A DNA stretch of 64,000 bases, from assembly GCA_035554115.1 (NCBI GenBank), contig DATMIW010000012.1, positions 38,933 through 102,932 of the forward strand. Direction: 5' to 3'. This document shows, one piece after another, positions 32,920 to 40,979 of the stretch (position 1 is its first letter; every line of letters starts with the position of its first letter). Under the pieces are notes generated by a model. The model had not been told where the DNA came from and made no database searches. It worked only from the letters and a program-made list of their open reading frames with translations. Source of the stretch: CAXTSE01 sp035554115. GTDB lineage: Bacteria > Actinomycetota > Actinomycetes > Actinomycetales > Microbacteriaceae. The translations under genes and the position numbers were made by a program.

Positions 32920-34242
32920 ATGCCACGTCTGCAGCATTTCGGGTACTTCTTTGGTCGCGGGTTCGGGCCGCAGGCGTGGGGGCGTCCGGCCTACGACTGG
33001 GGCTATGACTGGACCCGCCCGCAGCTCTATCAGCAGTCGATTCGCGAGCTTGAACAGGCCGGCCTCGATCTGCTGATCATGGAGGACGCCCTCTCCCTCG
33101 GAAGCGAGCAGACGCTCGACGTACGGGTACGTTCCGCCTATGGCGGGCCGAAGCACGATCCCCTGCTGCTGGCGCCGTATCTGTTCGATGTCACCCAGCA
33201 CATCGGAATCGCGCCGACTATCAACACCGGCGCCACGCCTCCCTATCTGGCAGCCCGCCAGGCCGCAACCCTGCAGCACCTCAGCAATTCACGCTTCGGG
33301 CTCAACGTTGTCACCGATGTCGGCAGCGCCCGGCATTTCGGCGCCCCGCCGCTCCCCCACGACGCCGCCTACGATCGCGCCGACGAGTGGATGCGGGTGG
33401 TGCGCCAGCTCTGGAACAGCTGGGGTGAGGGCGCGCTCGTTGCCGACACAGAGTCCGGGCACTTCGCCGATGCCAGCCGCATTGAGGTCACCCACCACAG
33501 CGGTACGTATTTCGATGGGGTTACTGGCCCCCTCAACGCCCTGCCGTTTGGCGACGGCGACCCGGTCGTGGTTTCGCCCGGCGGTTCGCCGCGCGGCCTG
33601 GCTTTCGCGGGGGCGAATTCGCAGGTGCAGCTCGCGCTCGCCCACCTGACTGTCGACAGCATCCGGGCCTATCGCCAGCGGGTTCTGGAGGCGGCTGCCG
33701 CGGCTGGCCGCTCGGGTGCCGACATCAAGACGCTGTTCGTGATCAAGCCCGAAATCGTGTCGAGCGTAGAAGAGGCCGAGCGCGTTGTCGCTGCGTCGAC
33801 CCACCCCAGCGACGCGGAGCTCGACTTCATCCTGCTCGGGCAATCGAGCGACGCCGAGACCGATCTGACCGGCCTCGACCTCGACAAGCCACTCGACCCC
33901 TCGGTGTTCGGCGAGCATGTGTCGCAGGGCACCATCGCGGGGCTGCGAGGCGGCTTCGACAGTTTTGCGGACGTGACCCTGCGTGAGCTTGTCATCGCCA
34001 AGGCACGCAAACGGCGCGTGGGCGACGGCGATGGGATGGTCGGCACCGTCGACGAGATCGCCGACCTTTTCGAAGCGCTTGGCGACGACGCCGGCAACGA
34101 CGGCTTCATCTTTTCGGGAGACCTGCACCCGACGTCGATCCACCGCGTGCTCGACGAGCTCGTGCCGACGCTGCGCCGACGCGGCCTGCTTCGCCGCGAA
34201 TACGGGGACGGCGGCCTGCGCGGCAACCTCCTCGACTTCTAG
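32920..34242 (+). CDS. LLM-class flavin monooxygenase, NtaA/SnaA/DszA family
   Basis: A 440-residue luciferase-fold enzyme. It has the family features GYDWTRPQLYQQSIRELEQA, EDALSL, GIAPTINTGATPPYLAARQA, HLSNSRFGLNVVTDVGSARH and YDRADEWMRVVRQLWNSW, plus VVVSPGGSPRGLAFAGANSQ near the middle. NtaA, SnaA and DszA/SoxA are two-component monooxygenases that use reduced FMN; DszA acts on a cyclic sulfone. Co-transcription with metY points to an organosulfur substrate, but nitrilotriacetate-type or other substrates are possible. Its stop codon overlaps the end of the convergent VOC gene by 4 bp. Confidence 0.9.
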   Translation: MPRLQHFGYFFGRGFGPQAWGRPAYDWGYDWTRPQLYQQSIRELEQAGLDLLIMEDALSLGSEQTLDVRVRSAYGGPKHDPLLLAPYLFDVTQHIGIAPTINTGATPPYLAARQAATLQHLSNSRFGLNVVTDVGSARHFGAPPLPHDAAYDRADEWMRVVRQLWNSWGEGALVADTESGHFADASRIEVTHHSGTYFDGVTGPLNALPFGDGDPVVVSPGGSPRGLAFAGANSQVQLALAHLTVDSIRAYRQRVLEAAAAAGRSGADIKTLFVIKPEIVSSVEEAERVVAASTHPSDAELDFILLGQSSDAETDLTGLDLDKPLDPSVFGEHVSQGTIAGLRGGFDSFADVTLRELVIAKARKRRVGDGDGMVGTVDEIADLFEALGDDAGNDGFIFSGDLHPTSIHRVLDELVPTLRRRGLLRREYGDGGLRGNLLDF

Positions 34243-34670
34243 TCGAAGGTGACCGCACCATCCGGTGACACATGGTGCCCGGGATTGTGCGCCACCTCCC
34301 ACAGGATGCCGTTCGGGTCGCGCACCAGCGCGTGAAATACCCCACCGAACGCGCCGGGCTGCGGCGGCTTGAGAACCGACCCGCCGGCTTCTGTCATGGC
34401 CGCGACTATGGCGCGCACCTCATCCGGACTCCCGACATTGTGGGCAAGGGTCACGCCTGAAACGGCAGGAGGTGCCTCTCCGGTGCCGAGATCTTCTGCG
34501 AACTTGGTGTCGTCGAAGAGCCCGAAGACAAGGCCCGGCGCGATCTGGAAGAAGATGATCTCGCCGGGAACATCGAGCAGCGGTGTCCAGCCAAGGCCGT
34601 CGCTGTAAAACCGTCGTGCGGCGTTGAGGTCGGCTGTTGCACAGGTGACGAAACTCGCGCTCTGCTTCAT
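34239..34670 (-). CDS. VOC-family (glyoxalase/bleomycin-resistance-like) protein
   Basis: A 143-residue protein with two beta-alpha-beta-beta-beta modules: SFVTCATADLNAARRFYSDG with LGWTPLLDVPGEIIFFQIAP, then VTLAHNVGSPDEVRAIVAAM with GVFHALVRDPNGILWEVAHN. The DPNGxxWE motif is typical of VOC domains and usually supplies a metal-ligand Glu. It is small and cytoplasmic, with function unassigned. It is convergent with the NtaA/DszA-like gene and divergent from the PAP2 gene. Confidence 0.88.
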   Translation of the reverse strand: MKQSASFVTCATADLNAARRFYSDGLGWTPLLDVPGEIIFFQIAPGLVFGLFDDTKFAEDLGTGEAPPAVSGVTLAHNVGSPDEVRAIVAAMTEAGGSVLKPPQPGAFGGVFHALVRDPNGILWEVAHNPGHHVSPDGAVTFD

Positions 34671-34733
34671 GCCTTCACGCTACGCCGCACCCCGGACACC
34701 GCCGTGGCGCCAGCTTCGTGAAAGGGTCGAGAC

Positions 34734-35387
34734 ATGCCCCGCACATCCTCGGCCGAGACTGCGCCCGCCCGCGTTGCACGCCTCTGGCCGCTGGTGTCGG
34801 CCGCAACCGGGTTTCTGTTGGTCGGCGCCCTTGCCGCGGTTATCGTTTTCCGCGGTGCCAACAAGCCTTTCGGCTTCGAGCTCGAATGGATGCATGAGGT
34901 CGCCGAGGATCGCGGACCCTTCTGGACCGCGCTCGCCCTGACTTTCAATTTCCTGGGCGGGGGCATCTTTGCCTTCGTTGTGGTTCCCCTGAGCATCATC
35001 ATCGCGCTGGTCATTACGCGCCGCCCCTGGGCGGCCCTCTATTTCGGAATCGCGTCGCTAGCGAGCGCGGGACTCGTCGACCTGCTCAAACACCTTGTGA
35101 GCCGCACGCGCCCGGACACGATCCTCGTGCGGGTCGACCTCGGATCATTCCCGTCGGGACACAGTGCGAACGCCGCGCTGCTCGCGGCCACCCTCGGAAT
35201 CATCCTGCGGCGCACCTGGGTGTGGGCTGCCGGCATTGTCTACACAGTTGGGATGATGCTCAGCCGCACCTACCTCGGCGCGCACTGGATCTCAGACACC
35301 ATCGGCGGCGTCCTCGTCGGAGCCGGAGTCGCCGTCATCGTCTGGGCGCCGTTCGCGAACAAGCTGTTCCGCGAAAAGCACGGATAG
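34734..35387 (+). CDS. PAP2-family membrane phosphatase
   Basis: A 217-residue integral membrane protein with about six helices. The three phosphatase signatures are present: KHLVSRTRP (K-x6-RP), PSGHSANA, and SRTYLGAHWISDTIGG (SR-x5-H-x3-D). Such enzymes dephosphorylate lipid phosphates such as undecaprenyl pyrophosphate or phosphatidic acid on the outer face of the membrane. The N-terminal tail is short and basic. AAAGGG lies about 8 nt upstream of the ATG. It precedes the 18-bp palindrome and the CE1758 operon but is probably a separate unit. Confidence 0.93.
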   Translation: MPRTSSAETAPARVARLWPLVSAATGFLLVGALAAVIVFRGANKPFGFELEWMHEVAEDRGPFWTALALTFNFLGGGIFAFVVVPLSIIIALVITRRPWAALYFGIASLASAGLVDLLKHLVSRTRPDTILVRVDLGSFPSGHSANAALLAATLGIILRRTWVWAAGIVYTVGMMLSRTYLGAHWISDTIGGVLVGAGVAVIVWAPFANKLFREKHG

Positions 35388-35394
35388 TCGGGAA

Positions 35395-35412
35395 TACATG
35401 ACTGGTCATGTA
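35395..35412. promoter_or_regulatory. 18-bp palindrome, candidate MarR operator
   Basis: TACATGAC-TG-GTCATGTA is a perfect palindrome with 8-bp arms, 32 bp upstream of the first gene of an operon that ends with a MarR regulator. A TAGGTT hexamer at 35411-35416 overlaps its right arm and could be the -10. Size and symmetry fit MarR binding sites. Confidence 0.65.
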
Positions 35413-35444
35413 GGTTGCATGGTGATGACAGAAGGGTCATGGCC

Positions 35445-36641
35445 ATGCAATTCGGAATCTTTTCCGTAAGTGACATCACGCGGAACGTCGTCAGCGGATA
35501 CACGCCGAGTGAGGCGGAGCGCATCAGCGACATCATCACGATCGCCCAGCGCGCCGACGAGGTGGGGCTTGATGTCTTCGCGATCGGCGAGCACCACAAC
35601 CCGCCGTTCTTCTCCTCCTCACCCACGACCCTGTTGGCGCACATCGCTGCGGTAACCGAGCGAATCCTCGTGAGCACCTCCACGACCCTGATTACGACCA
35701 ACGATCCTGTGAAAATCGCCGAGGACTACGCGATGCTTCAGCACGTATCCCAGGGACGGATGGACCTGATGCTCGGGCGCGGAAACACGGGGCCGGTCTA
35801 CCCGTGGTTCGGCAAGAACCTCAGTGACGGAGTTGCCCTGGCGCTAGAAAACTACAACCTGCTGCACCGGCTGTGGCGCGAAGACGTCGTGGACTGGGAA
35901 GGCGACTACCGCACCGCGTTGCAGGGTTTCACGTCGACGCCCCGCCCCCTCGATGGAGTGCCGCCCTTCGTCTGGCATGGAGCGATCCGCACCCCCGAAA
36001 TCGCCGAACAGGCTGCGTTCTACGGCAACGGATACTTCGCGAATCACGTGCTGGCGCCCAACTTCCACTTCAAGCCCCTTGTCGACTTCTATCGGCAGCG
36101 CTTCGAGCATTACGGGCACGGCACGCAGGAGCAGGCAATCGTTGGATTGGGCGGTCAGGCGTTCATCGGCGCCACTTCCCAGGGAGCGCGGGAATCGCTC
36201 CGGCCCTATTTCGAAGGCAACACGATTTACGGCCGCAGCTATCCGATGGACGACTACATCCGCGACACCCCGGCGAGCGTGGGAAGCGCCCAAGAGGTCA
36301 TCGACAAGACGATGACGTTCCAAGAGGGATTCGGCGACTACCAGCGTCAACTGTGGAACCTCGACGGTGGTGGCCTCCCCCTCGACATGGTGCTCGAGCA
36401 GGTGGAGCTGTTGGGCACCGAGGTCGTGCCGGTGCTGCGCCGCGAGATGGCCAGCCGCCGCTCCCCCGGCGCCGCAGAAGCCCCCACGCACGCGAGCCTC
36501 GTGCACGCGAAGTACGGCAATGGCGAGGCACGCCAAGCACGCCCGCGCCCCAACCGCGGCGACAACCTCACGGGACCCGATCCGTATGACGACACGGTAC
36601 GTGCCGGCACCACTGATACTCGCCCCCGGATCCGAGCCTAA
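35445..36641 (+). CDS. LLM-class flavin monooxygenase, CE1758 family
   Basis: A 398-residue luciferase-fold protein. The start at 35445 (MQFGIFSVSDITRNVVSGYT) is preferred because AGAAGGG lies 8 nt upstream; an ATG two codons earlier is possible. Family segments include RADEVGLDVFAIGEHHNPPF, YAMLQHVSQGRMDLMLGRGN, TGPVYPWFGKN and NFHFKPLVDFYRQRFEHYGH. CE1758 proteins are encoded next to a CE1759 FMN reductase, exactly as here, forming a two-component flavin monooxygenase of unknown substrate. The operon continues with a DoxX-like membrane protein and a MarR regulator. Confidence 0.92.
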   Translation: MQFGIFSVSDITRNVVSGYTPSEAERISDIITIAQRADEVGLDVFAIGEHHNPPFFSSSPTTLLAHIAAVTERILVSTSTTLITTNDPVKIAEDYAMLQHVSQGRMDLMLGRGNTGPVYPWFGKNLSDGVALALENYNLLHRLWREDVVDWEGDYRTALQGFTSTPRPLDGVPPFVWHGAIRTPEIAEQAAFYGNGYFANHVLAPNFHFKPLVDFYRQRFEHYGHGTQEQAIVGLGGQAFIGATSQGARESLRPYFEGNTIYGRSYPMDDYIRDTPASVGSAQEVIDKTMTFQEGFGDYQRQLWNLDGGGLPLDMVLEQVELLGTEVVPVLRREMASRRSPGAAEAPTHASLVHAKYGNGEARQARPRPNRGDNLTGPDPYDDTVRAGTTDTRPRIRA

Positions 36642-36649
36642 GGACAGAA

Positions 36650-37330
36650 ATGACCATCTCAGAAGGCACCGCACGTATCGTCGTGATCAATGCCGGAGTG
36701 ACGGACCCCTCATCGACACGCATGCTTGCCGACCGCCTCGCCGGAAAGAGCGTCGAGCATCTGGGCGAACTCGGTATCACAGCCACGGCAGGCACTATCG
36801 AACTCGCCCCGCTCGCCGCGGATCTGGCTCGCGCCATAACAACTGGCTATCCCTCGGACGCGCTGCAGCAGCGGATGGCAGAGCTGGCCACCGCAGACGC
36901 CGTCATCGCCGCGACGCCGGTCTACAAAGCCGGCCCGAGCGGACTGTTCAAGATGTTCCTCGATGTTCTCGACGACGACGCCTTGATCGCGAAGCCGGTG
37001 CTGCTCGCGGCGACCGCGGGCAGCAATCGACACGCTCTGGTGATCGACCAGCAGCTGCGCCCGCTTTTCGCGTATCTGCGGGCACTGACCCTCCCCACCT
37101 CGGTCTTCGCCACCTCCGACGACTGGAGCGCATCCGATCTCGCACGACGCGTCGATCGCGCGGCGGGCGAACTCGCCGACCTCGTCGCGAGCGGTGTCTC
37201 CACCGCGATCACCGGCCGTTCGTGGTCTGCCTACCGGCACGACGACAGCCGCGCCACCACGACCAGCAGCATCCAGAACAACGACATCGACTTCGACTCC
37301 CCGCTCATGCGACTGGCCGTCGGCCGCTAA
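36650..37330 (+). CDS. NAD(P)H-dependent FMN reductase, CE1759 family
   Basis: A 226-residue flavodoxin-fold reductase. It contains RIVVINAGVTDPSSTRMLAD, the flavin-site turn ATPVYKAGPSGLFKMFLDVL and LLAATAGSNRHALVIDQQLR. Together with the CE1758 monooxygenase 8 bp upstream it would supply reduced FMN. The C-terminal 60 residues are more polar and variable. It is the only flavin reductase seen in the window, so it might also serve the other flavin-dependent monooxygenases at 12453 and 32920; that is speculation. Confidence 0.92.
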   Translation: MTISEGTARIVVINAGVTDPSSTRMLADRLAGKSVEHLGELGITATAGTIELAPLAADLARAITTGYPSDALQQRMAELATADAVIAATPVYKAGPSGLFKMFLDVLDDDALIAKPVLLAATAGSNRHALVIDQQLRPLFAYLRALTLPTSVFATSDDWSASDLARRVDRAAGELADLVASGVSTAITGRSWSAYRHDDSRATTTSSIQNNDIDFDSPLMRLAVGR

Positions 37331-37371
37331 CTCCCCGCTCACATCACCTCCAAGCAAAGAAAGAGAAACCC

Positions 37372-37734
37372 ATGCTCATCGCCCTCTGGATCGTCAACAT
37401 CCTTCTCGCGCTCGCGTTCATCTATTCGGGCATCACAAAAGTCGTGAGGTCGCGCACCGAACTTCAGGCCAAGGGGATGGGATACGTCGAAGACCTCAGC
37501 GACGGCGCGGTCACGGCGATCGGCGTCGTCGAAGCCCTCGGGGCCGTGGGCCTCATCGTGCCGCTGGCCACGGGTATCGTCCCGATCCTCACCCCCCTTG
37601 CAGCCGTCGGTCTGGCAGCGACCATGCTGGGCGCGAGCATTGTGCACATTCGCCGCAAAGAATCGCCGGTGGCCTCGCTCGTTCTTCTGGTGGCGGCGAT
37701 TGCGAGTGCAGCCCTAGGCTTCCTCACACTATGA
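37372..37734 (+). CDS. DoxX-family small membrane protein
   Basis: A 120-residue protein with four predicted membrane helices: LIALWIVNILLALAFIYSGI, a second around AVTAIGVVEALGAVGLIVPL, a third in the ILTPLAAVGLAATMLGASIV region, and a fourth in ASLVLLVAAIASAALGFL. It has the DoxX-like motif SGITKVV near the N-terminus. AAAGAGAAA lies upstream of ATG 37372, a weak ribosome binding site. It overlaps the MarR start by 4 bp (ATGA). DoxX-like proteins are often encoded with redox or stress genes; a direct function is not known. Confidence 0.9.
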   Translation: MLIALWIVNILLALAFIYSGITKVVRSRTELQAKGMGYVEDLSDGAVTAIGVVEALGAVGLIVPLATGIVPILTPLAAVGLAATMLGASIVHIRRKESPVASLVLLVAAIASAALGFLTL

Positions 37735-38171
37735 GCATTCAGCGGACCGCGAGCCAAGCCTGGGAGGCGATGTTTCGCGCGACCGTAACGATCGGCCGCG
37801 AACTCGCCGCCGGGGAGGCCGGGGCCGAACTCAAGGGGCCCGAATACGGGGTCCTGTACGCCCTGTCCCAAAAGCCCGAAGGAATGCGGATCACAGACCT
37901 CGGCGAAGACGTCCTCCTCACCCAGACCGGGCTCACCCGACTCGCCGCCCGCCTGGTCAGAAAAGGACTTGTGCAACGCGCGCCCGATCCCGAAGACGGT
38001 CGCGCCACCCTGCTCCTCCTCACGGATCGCGGTCGCGCTGCTCAGCGCAAGATCGGCACAATCCACGCTCGGGAGATCACGGCCGCTATGACTGCGCGCC
38101 TCACAGAGGAAGAGCTCCTCGCCCTTCGCGCCCTCTGTGCGAAGTTGAGTGGCGCACCGCCCGTCGCGTGA
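37731..38171 (+). CDS. MarR-family transcriptional regulator
   Basis: A 146-residue winged-helix regulator. The DNA-binding region is about residues 35-100: EYGVLYALSQKPEGMRITDL, DVLLTQTGLTRLAARLVRKG and DPEDGRATLLLLTDRGRAA (wing, with the conserved D-x-R). It is the last gene of the CE1758 / CE1759 / DoxX / MarR operon and overlaps DoxX by 4 bp. It probably represses its own operon from the palindrome at 35395-35412 until a phenolic, quinone or oxidant-type ligand appears; the ligand class is a guess from family precedent. Confidence 0.92.
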   Translation: MSIQRTASQAWEAMFRATVTIGRELAAGEAGAELKGPEYGVLYALSQKPEGMRITDLGEDVLLTQTGLTRLAARLVRKGLVQRAPDPEDGRATLLLLTDRGRAAQRKIGTIHAREITAAMTARLTEEELLALRALCAKLSGAPPVA

Positions 38172-38233
38172 GGAAGTGGTTGGGCACCGACGCGCTCACC
38201 GCCCTGGCCTACGAGTCCGCTAGGGCGAGTTCC

Positions 38234-39010
38234 TCAGCTCCGTTCCGTCCGTTCCGACACGGCTGCGTCGTATCCCTCCCGGAACCCTTCGGCATGGGCC
38301 TCGTCCGTGCCGAGACGGAAGAGATCACGCTCGGCGGGGCGCACGATTGACGCCGCACCCGGTAGATCGAGGTCGCCAACGAGCCGCCCAAGTCCTCGCA
38401 CGACAGCCACGGGGAGGCCCGCGGATTTTCCTTTCACCAGTTCAGCGGCCGCCGCAAGTTCATCCGCGACACATGGCCGGGTGACCACCAGGGGACGACC
38501 CCACGTGTCTACGCTGCCTTGCAACTCGTCGAAGACATGGACGCCGCCAGCCCCGATCGCGATATCTGTCTGACCTTCTCGCCACGGACGCCCCAGCGTG
38601 TCGCTTAGCACGACGCCGAGCTGCACTCCCGTCGCCTGCCGAAGCCCCTCCGCGAGCTGGCGTGCGGATCCGTCCGGGTCGAGGGGAAGCAGAAGCACCG
38701 TGCCCTCGGGCGTGTTCGACGCGTCGACTCCCGCCGCAGCTCCGACGATCCCGAGACGGTTCTCAACGATCCGCGTCACACCGCCTGGATACCGACGGCT
38801 GGCGACTACTCGTGCTGTCTCCGCTGTGATTGCGGCCTCGCGATCATCCGCTGAGACTGCGCGGCCCTCCGCCTTGGAGACGATTTTGGATGTGATGACG
38901 AGGATGTCCCCGTCAACCAGGTCGGAGCCGACCGCCTTCAGAACGACGTCGACCAGATCATCACCCGGCGCAATCTCGGGAATTCCCGTCACTGCCCAGA
39001 CATTGAACAT
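38234..39010 (-). CDS. cofE: Coenzyme F420-0:L-glutamate ligase (CofE)
   Basis: A 258-residue GTP-dependent ligase that adds gamma-linked glutamates to F420-0. Motifs are GIPEIAPGDDLVDVVL at the N-terminus, DGDILVITSKIVSKAEGR, VVLSDTLGRPWREGQTDIAI and GVHVFDELQGSVDTWGRPL. Mycobacterial FbiB (about 450 aa) fuses this domain to an FMN-binding reductase domain that acts on dehydro-F420-0; here the protein stops after the ligase domain, as in archaea, so any such reductase must be elsewhere. It is divergent from fgd across a 161-bp gap that holds the fgd promoter. Confidence 0.93.
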   Translation of the reverse strand: MFNVWAVTGIPEIAPGDDLVDVVLKAVGSDLVDGDILVITSKIVSKAEGRAVSADDREAAITAETARVVASRRYPGGVTRIVENRLGIVGAAAGVDASNTPEGTVLLLPLDPDGSARQLAEGLRQATGVQLGVVLSDTLGRPWREGQTDIAIGAGGVHVFDELQGSVDTWGRPLVVTRPCVADELAAAAELVKGKSAGLPVAVVRGLGRLVGDLDLPGAASIVRPAERDLFRLGTDEAHAEGFREGYDAAVSERTERS

Positions 39011-39091
39011 CAGGATCTAACCTTTGCTAAGACAGCGGAATAGCCAAGCTCGAGTGTCCCCACGTCGCTCATCTTTCCACGCATCTGCTGG

Positions 39092-39120
39092 TTCAACGTG
39101 TATACAAATTGCGATAATAC
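39092..39120 (+). promoter_or_regulatory. fgd promoter with an internal palindrome
   Basis: TTCAAC (39092-39097), a 17-nt spacer and TAATAC (39115-39120) form a good housekeeping promoter. The spacer contains the palindrome TGTATACA (39099-39106), a possible operator. The leader is about 45 nt and ends in GAGGAG 4-5 nt before the ATG. Confidence 0.6.
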
Positions 39121-39171
39121 TGGGTATCACGCAGACGGGCGTCCTATATGACGAAAATCGCGAGGAGTTCG

Positions 39172-40188
39172 ATGAGCCTGAAACTTGGTTACAAGGCGTC
39201 GGCAGAACAGTTCGATGCACGGGAACTTGTTGAGCTCGTCGTTGCCGCAGAAGCGCATGGAATGGAGAGCGCATTCTCTTCGGACCATTTCCAGCCCTGG
39301 CGTCACCAGGGAGGACACGCGTCGTCGGCCCTGACCTGGCTGGCAGCCGCAGGTGAGCGGACGTCCTCCATCGTGCTCGGCACCTCGGTCATGACGCCCC
39401 ACTATCGCTACAACCCCGCGGTCATCGCGCAGGTCTTTGGATCTTTGGGGGTCCTCTACCCGGGCCGGATTGTTCTCGGCGTCGGCACTGGCGAGGCCCT
39501 CAACGAGGTTGCGACAGGATGGCGCGGTGCCGGATCGCAAGACTGGCCGGAGTTTAAGGAGCGGTTCGCCCGACTCCGGGAATCGATCCGCCTTATCCGG
39601 GCCCTGTGGACCGATGATCGCGTCAGCTTCGAGGGCGAGTACTACTCCACCCACGACGCCTCGATCTACGACCGTCCCGAAACTCCGGTCCCCGTCTTCA
39701 TCGCTGCTGGCGGTCCCACCGTCGCGAAATATGCGGGCCGGGCGGGTGACGGCTTCATCTGCACATCGGGCAAAGGCATGCCGCTGTACACCGAACAGCT
39801 TCTCCCCGCCGTCGCCGACGGTGCCGCCGCGGGTGGCCGTGACGTTGCCGGGATCGAGAAGATGATCGAGATCAAGCTCAGTTACGATCACGACCCCGAG
39901 CTCGCCCTCCAGAACACCCGGTTCTGGGCACCTCTGTCCCTCTCGGCCGAGCAGAAGCACGACCTGACCGACCCGGTCGAAATGGAACGTGCGGCCGACG
40001 CCCTCCCGATCGACCAGGTCGCCCGCCGCTGGATTGTGGGATCTGACCCCGACGAGACGGTGGCCGCCATCAAGCAGTACATCGACGCTGGCTTCAACCA
40101 TCTGGTATTCCACGCACCCGGCCACGACCAGCGCCGGTTCCTTCAGGCTTTCGAACAGGACCTTGCACCCCGCCTCCGGGCTCTATAG
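39172..40188 (+). CDS. fgd: F420-dependent glucose-6-phosphate dehydrogenase
   Basis: A 338-residue LLM-family enzyme that oxidises glucose 6-phosphate to 6-phosphogluconolactone while reducing F420. It matches mycobacterial Fgd1 almost throughout: LKLGYKASAEQF, SDHFQPWRHQGGHA, GTGEALNE, KYAGRAGDGFICTSGKG, NTRFWAPLSLSAEQKH and FHAPGHDQRRF. Catalytic residues are present: His39, Trp43 and Glu108 (His40, Trp44 and Glu109 in Mycobacterium). A four-residue insertion (GSQD) follows Arg118. The start at 39172 uses GAGGAG; an ATG eight codons earlier has none. This is the main F420 reductant source and shows that the cell uses F420. It precedes a TetR gene and cofD. Confidence 0.95.
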   Translation: MSLKLGYKASAEQFDARELVELVVAAEAHGMESAFSSDHFQPWRHQGGHASSALTWLAAAGERTSSIVLGTSVMTPHYRYNPAVIAQVFGSLGVLYPGRIVLGVGTGEALNEVATGWRGAGSQDWPEFKERFARLRESIRLIRALWTDDRVSFEGEYYSTHDASIYDRPETPVPVFIAAGGPTVAKYAGRAGDGFICTSGKGMPLYTEQLLPAVADGAAAGGRDVAGIEKMIEIKLSYDHDPELALQNTRFWAPLSLSAEQKHDLTDPVEMERAADALPIDQVARRWIVGSDPDETVAAIKQYIDAGFNHLVFHAPGHDQRRFLQAFEQDLAPRLRAL

Positions 40189-40311
40189 CGGACGAAGCGC
40201 GCTGCTGAGCTGAATTGTCGTCTCCGCTCGTTGGGGATGACATCTGGCCCCCGTCCCGCGACCTGTAGCATTGCCGGGTTAGTGCATACGTACAGCGGGA
40301 AGGGACGCGCC

Positions 40312-40953
40312 GTGGGGACAGATCAGTCCGCCATCCTGGGTGACCCAAAGGGCGTGGCGTCGGCGGCTATTGCGCCGCGGCCGAAGGGCGATCCGGATCG
40401 CAGGCTTGCCCTGCTGAACGCCGCAATCGAAGTTGTCGCAGAAAAGGGCATCGAGGGTGTGACCCACCGAGCCGTGGCGATAGCTGCGGGAGTCCCTCTC
40501 GGAGCGACCACGTACTACTTTGCCGACAAGGACGAAATCATCATCGAGGCCATGCGGCTCGTCGATGAGCGGAACGTCGCGATGGTCAAGACCATCCTCC
40601 GGGACTGCCTCGAGCGCAAACTGGACATCGTCGAGACGATGATCGAGCTCACAGAAGAACTCAGCGTACGTCGCACCGAGCTCCTCATTGTGGCGTACCG
40701 ATTTTCTCTCGCTCCGCTCAACCGCATCGGGCTCGTCGAGGCTAGCCGCAACGTTCAGACGCACTGGTCCTCAGCGGTCGAAGAACACGTGAGCCGGCTG
40801 ACGGACGTCCACACAGCTCGCCTCTTCCTGCTCGTGCTCGAAGGCATCGCGGTGCGGACCGTGTCTCTCGGGGAGCGGCCCACTCGCGATGACATCGCGA
40901 TCTTTTACCGCCGCCTCGTTACGGGTCATGTCGGTCCCGGAACTCGCGAATAG
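40312..40953 (+). CDS. TetR-family transcriptional regulator in the F420 cluster
   Basis: A 213-residue regulator. The start is GTG 40312, with GAAGGGA 6 nt upstream; a GTG at 40282 after a TAGCAT hexamer is an alternative leaderless start. The helix-turn-helix spans about residues 30-75 (NAAIEVVAEKGIEGVTHRAV, AIAAGVPLGATTYYFADKDE). The C-terminal domain is helical and has no recognisable ligand signature. It lies between fgd and cofD on the same strand, so it may regulate F420 genes, perhaps through the fgd promoter. No clear operator palindrome was found in the 123-bp gap upstream of it. Confidence 0.9.
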   Translation: MGTDQSAILGDPKGVASAAIAPRPKGDPDRRLALLNAAIEVVAEKGIEGVTHRAVAIAAGVPLGATTYYFADKDEIIIEAMRLVDERNVAMVKTILRDCLERKLDIVETMIELTEELSVRRTELLIVAYRFSLAPLNRIGLVEASRNVQTHWSSAVEEHVSRLTDVHTARLFLLVLEGIAVRTVSLGERPTRDDIAIFYRRLVTGHVGPGTRE

Positions 40954-40979
40954 GGACGCACCTCTACGAAGGGATGTCC

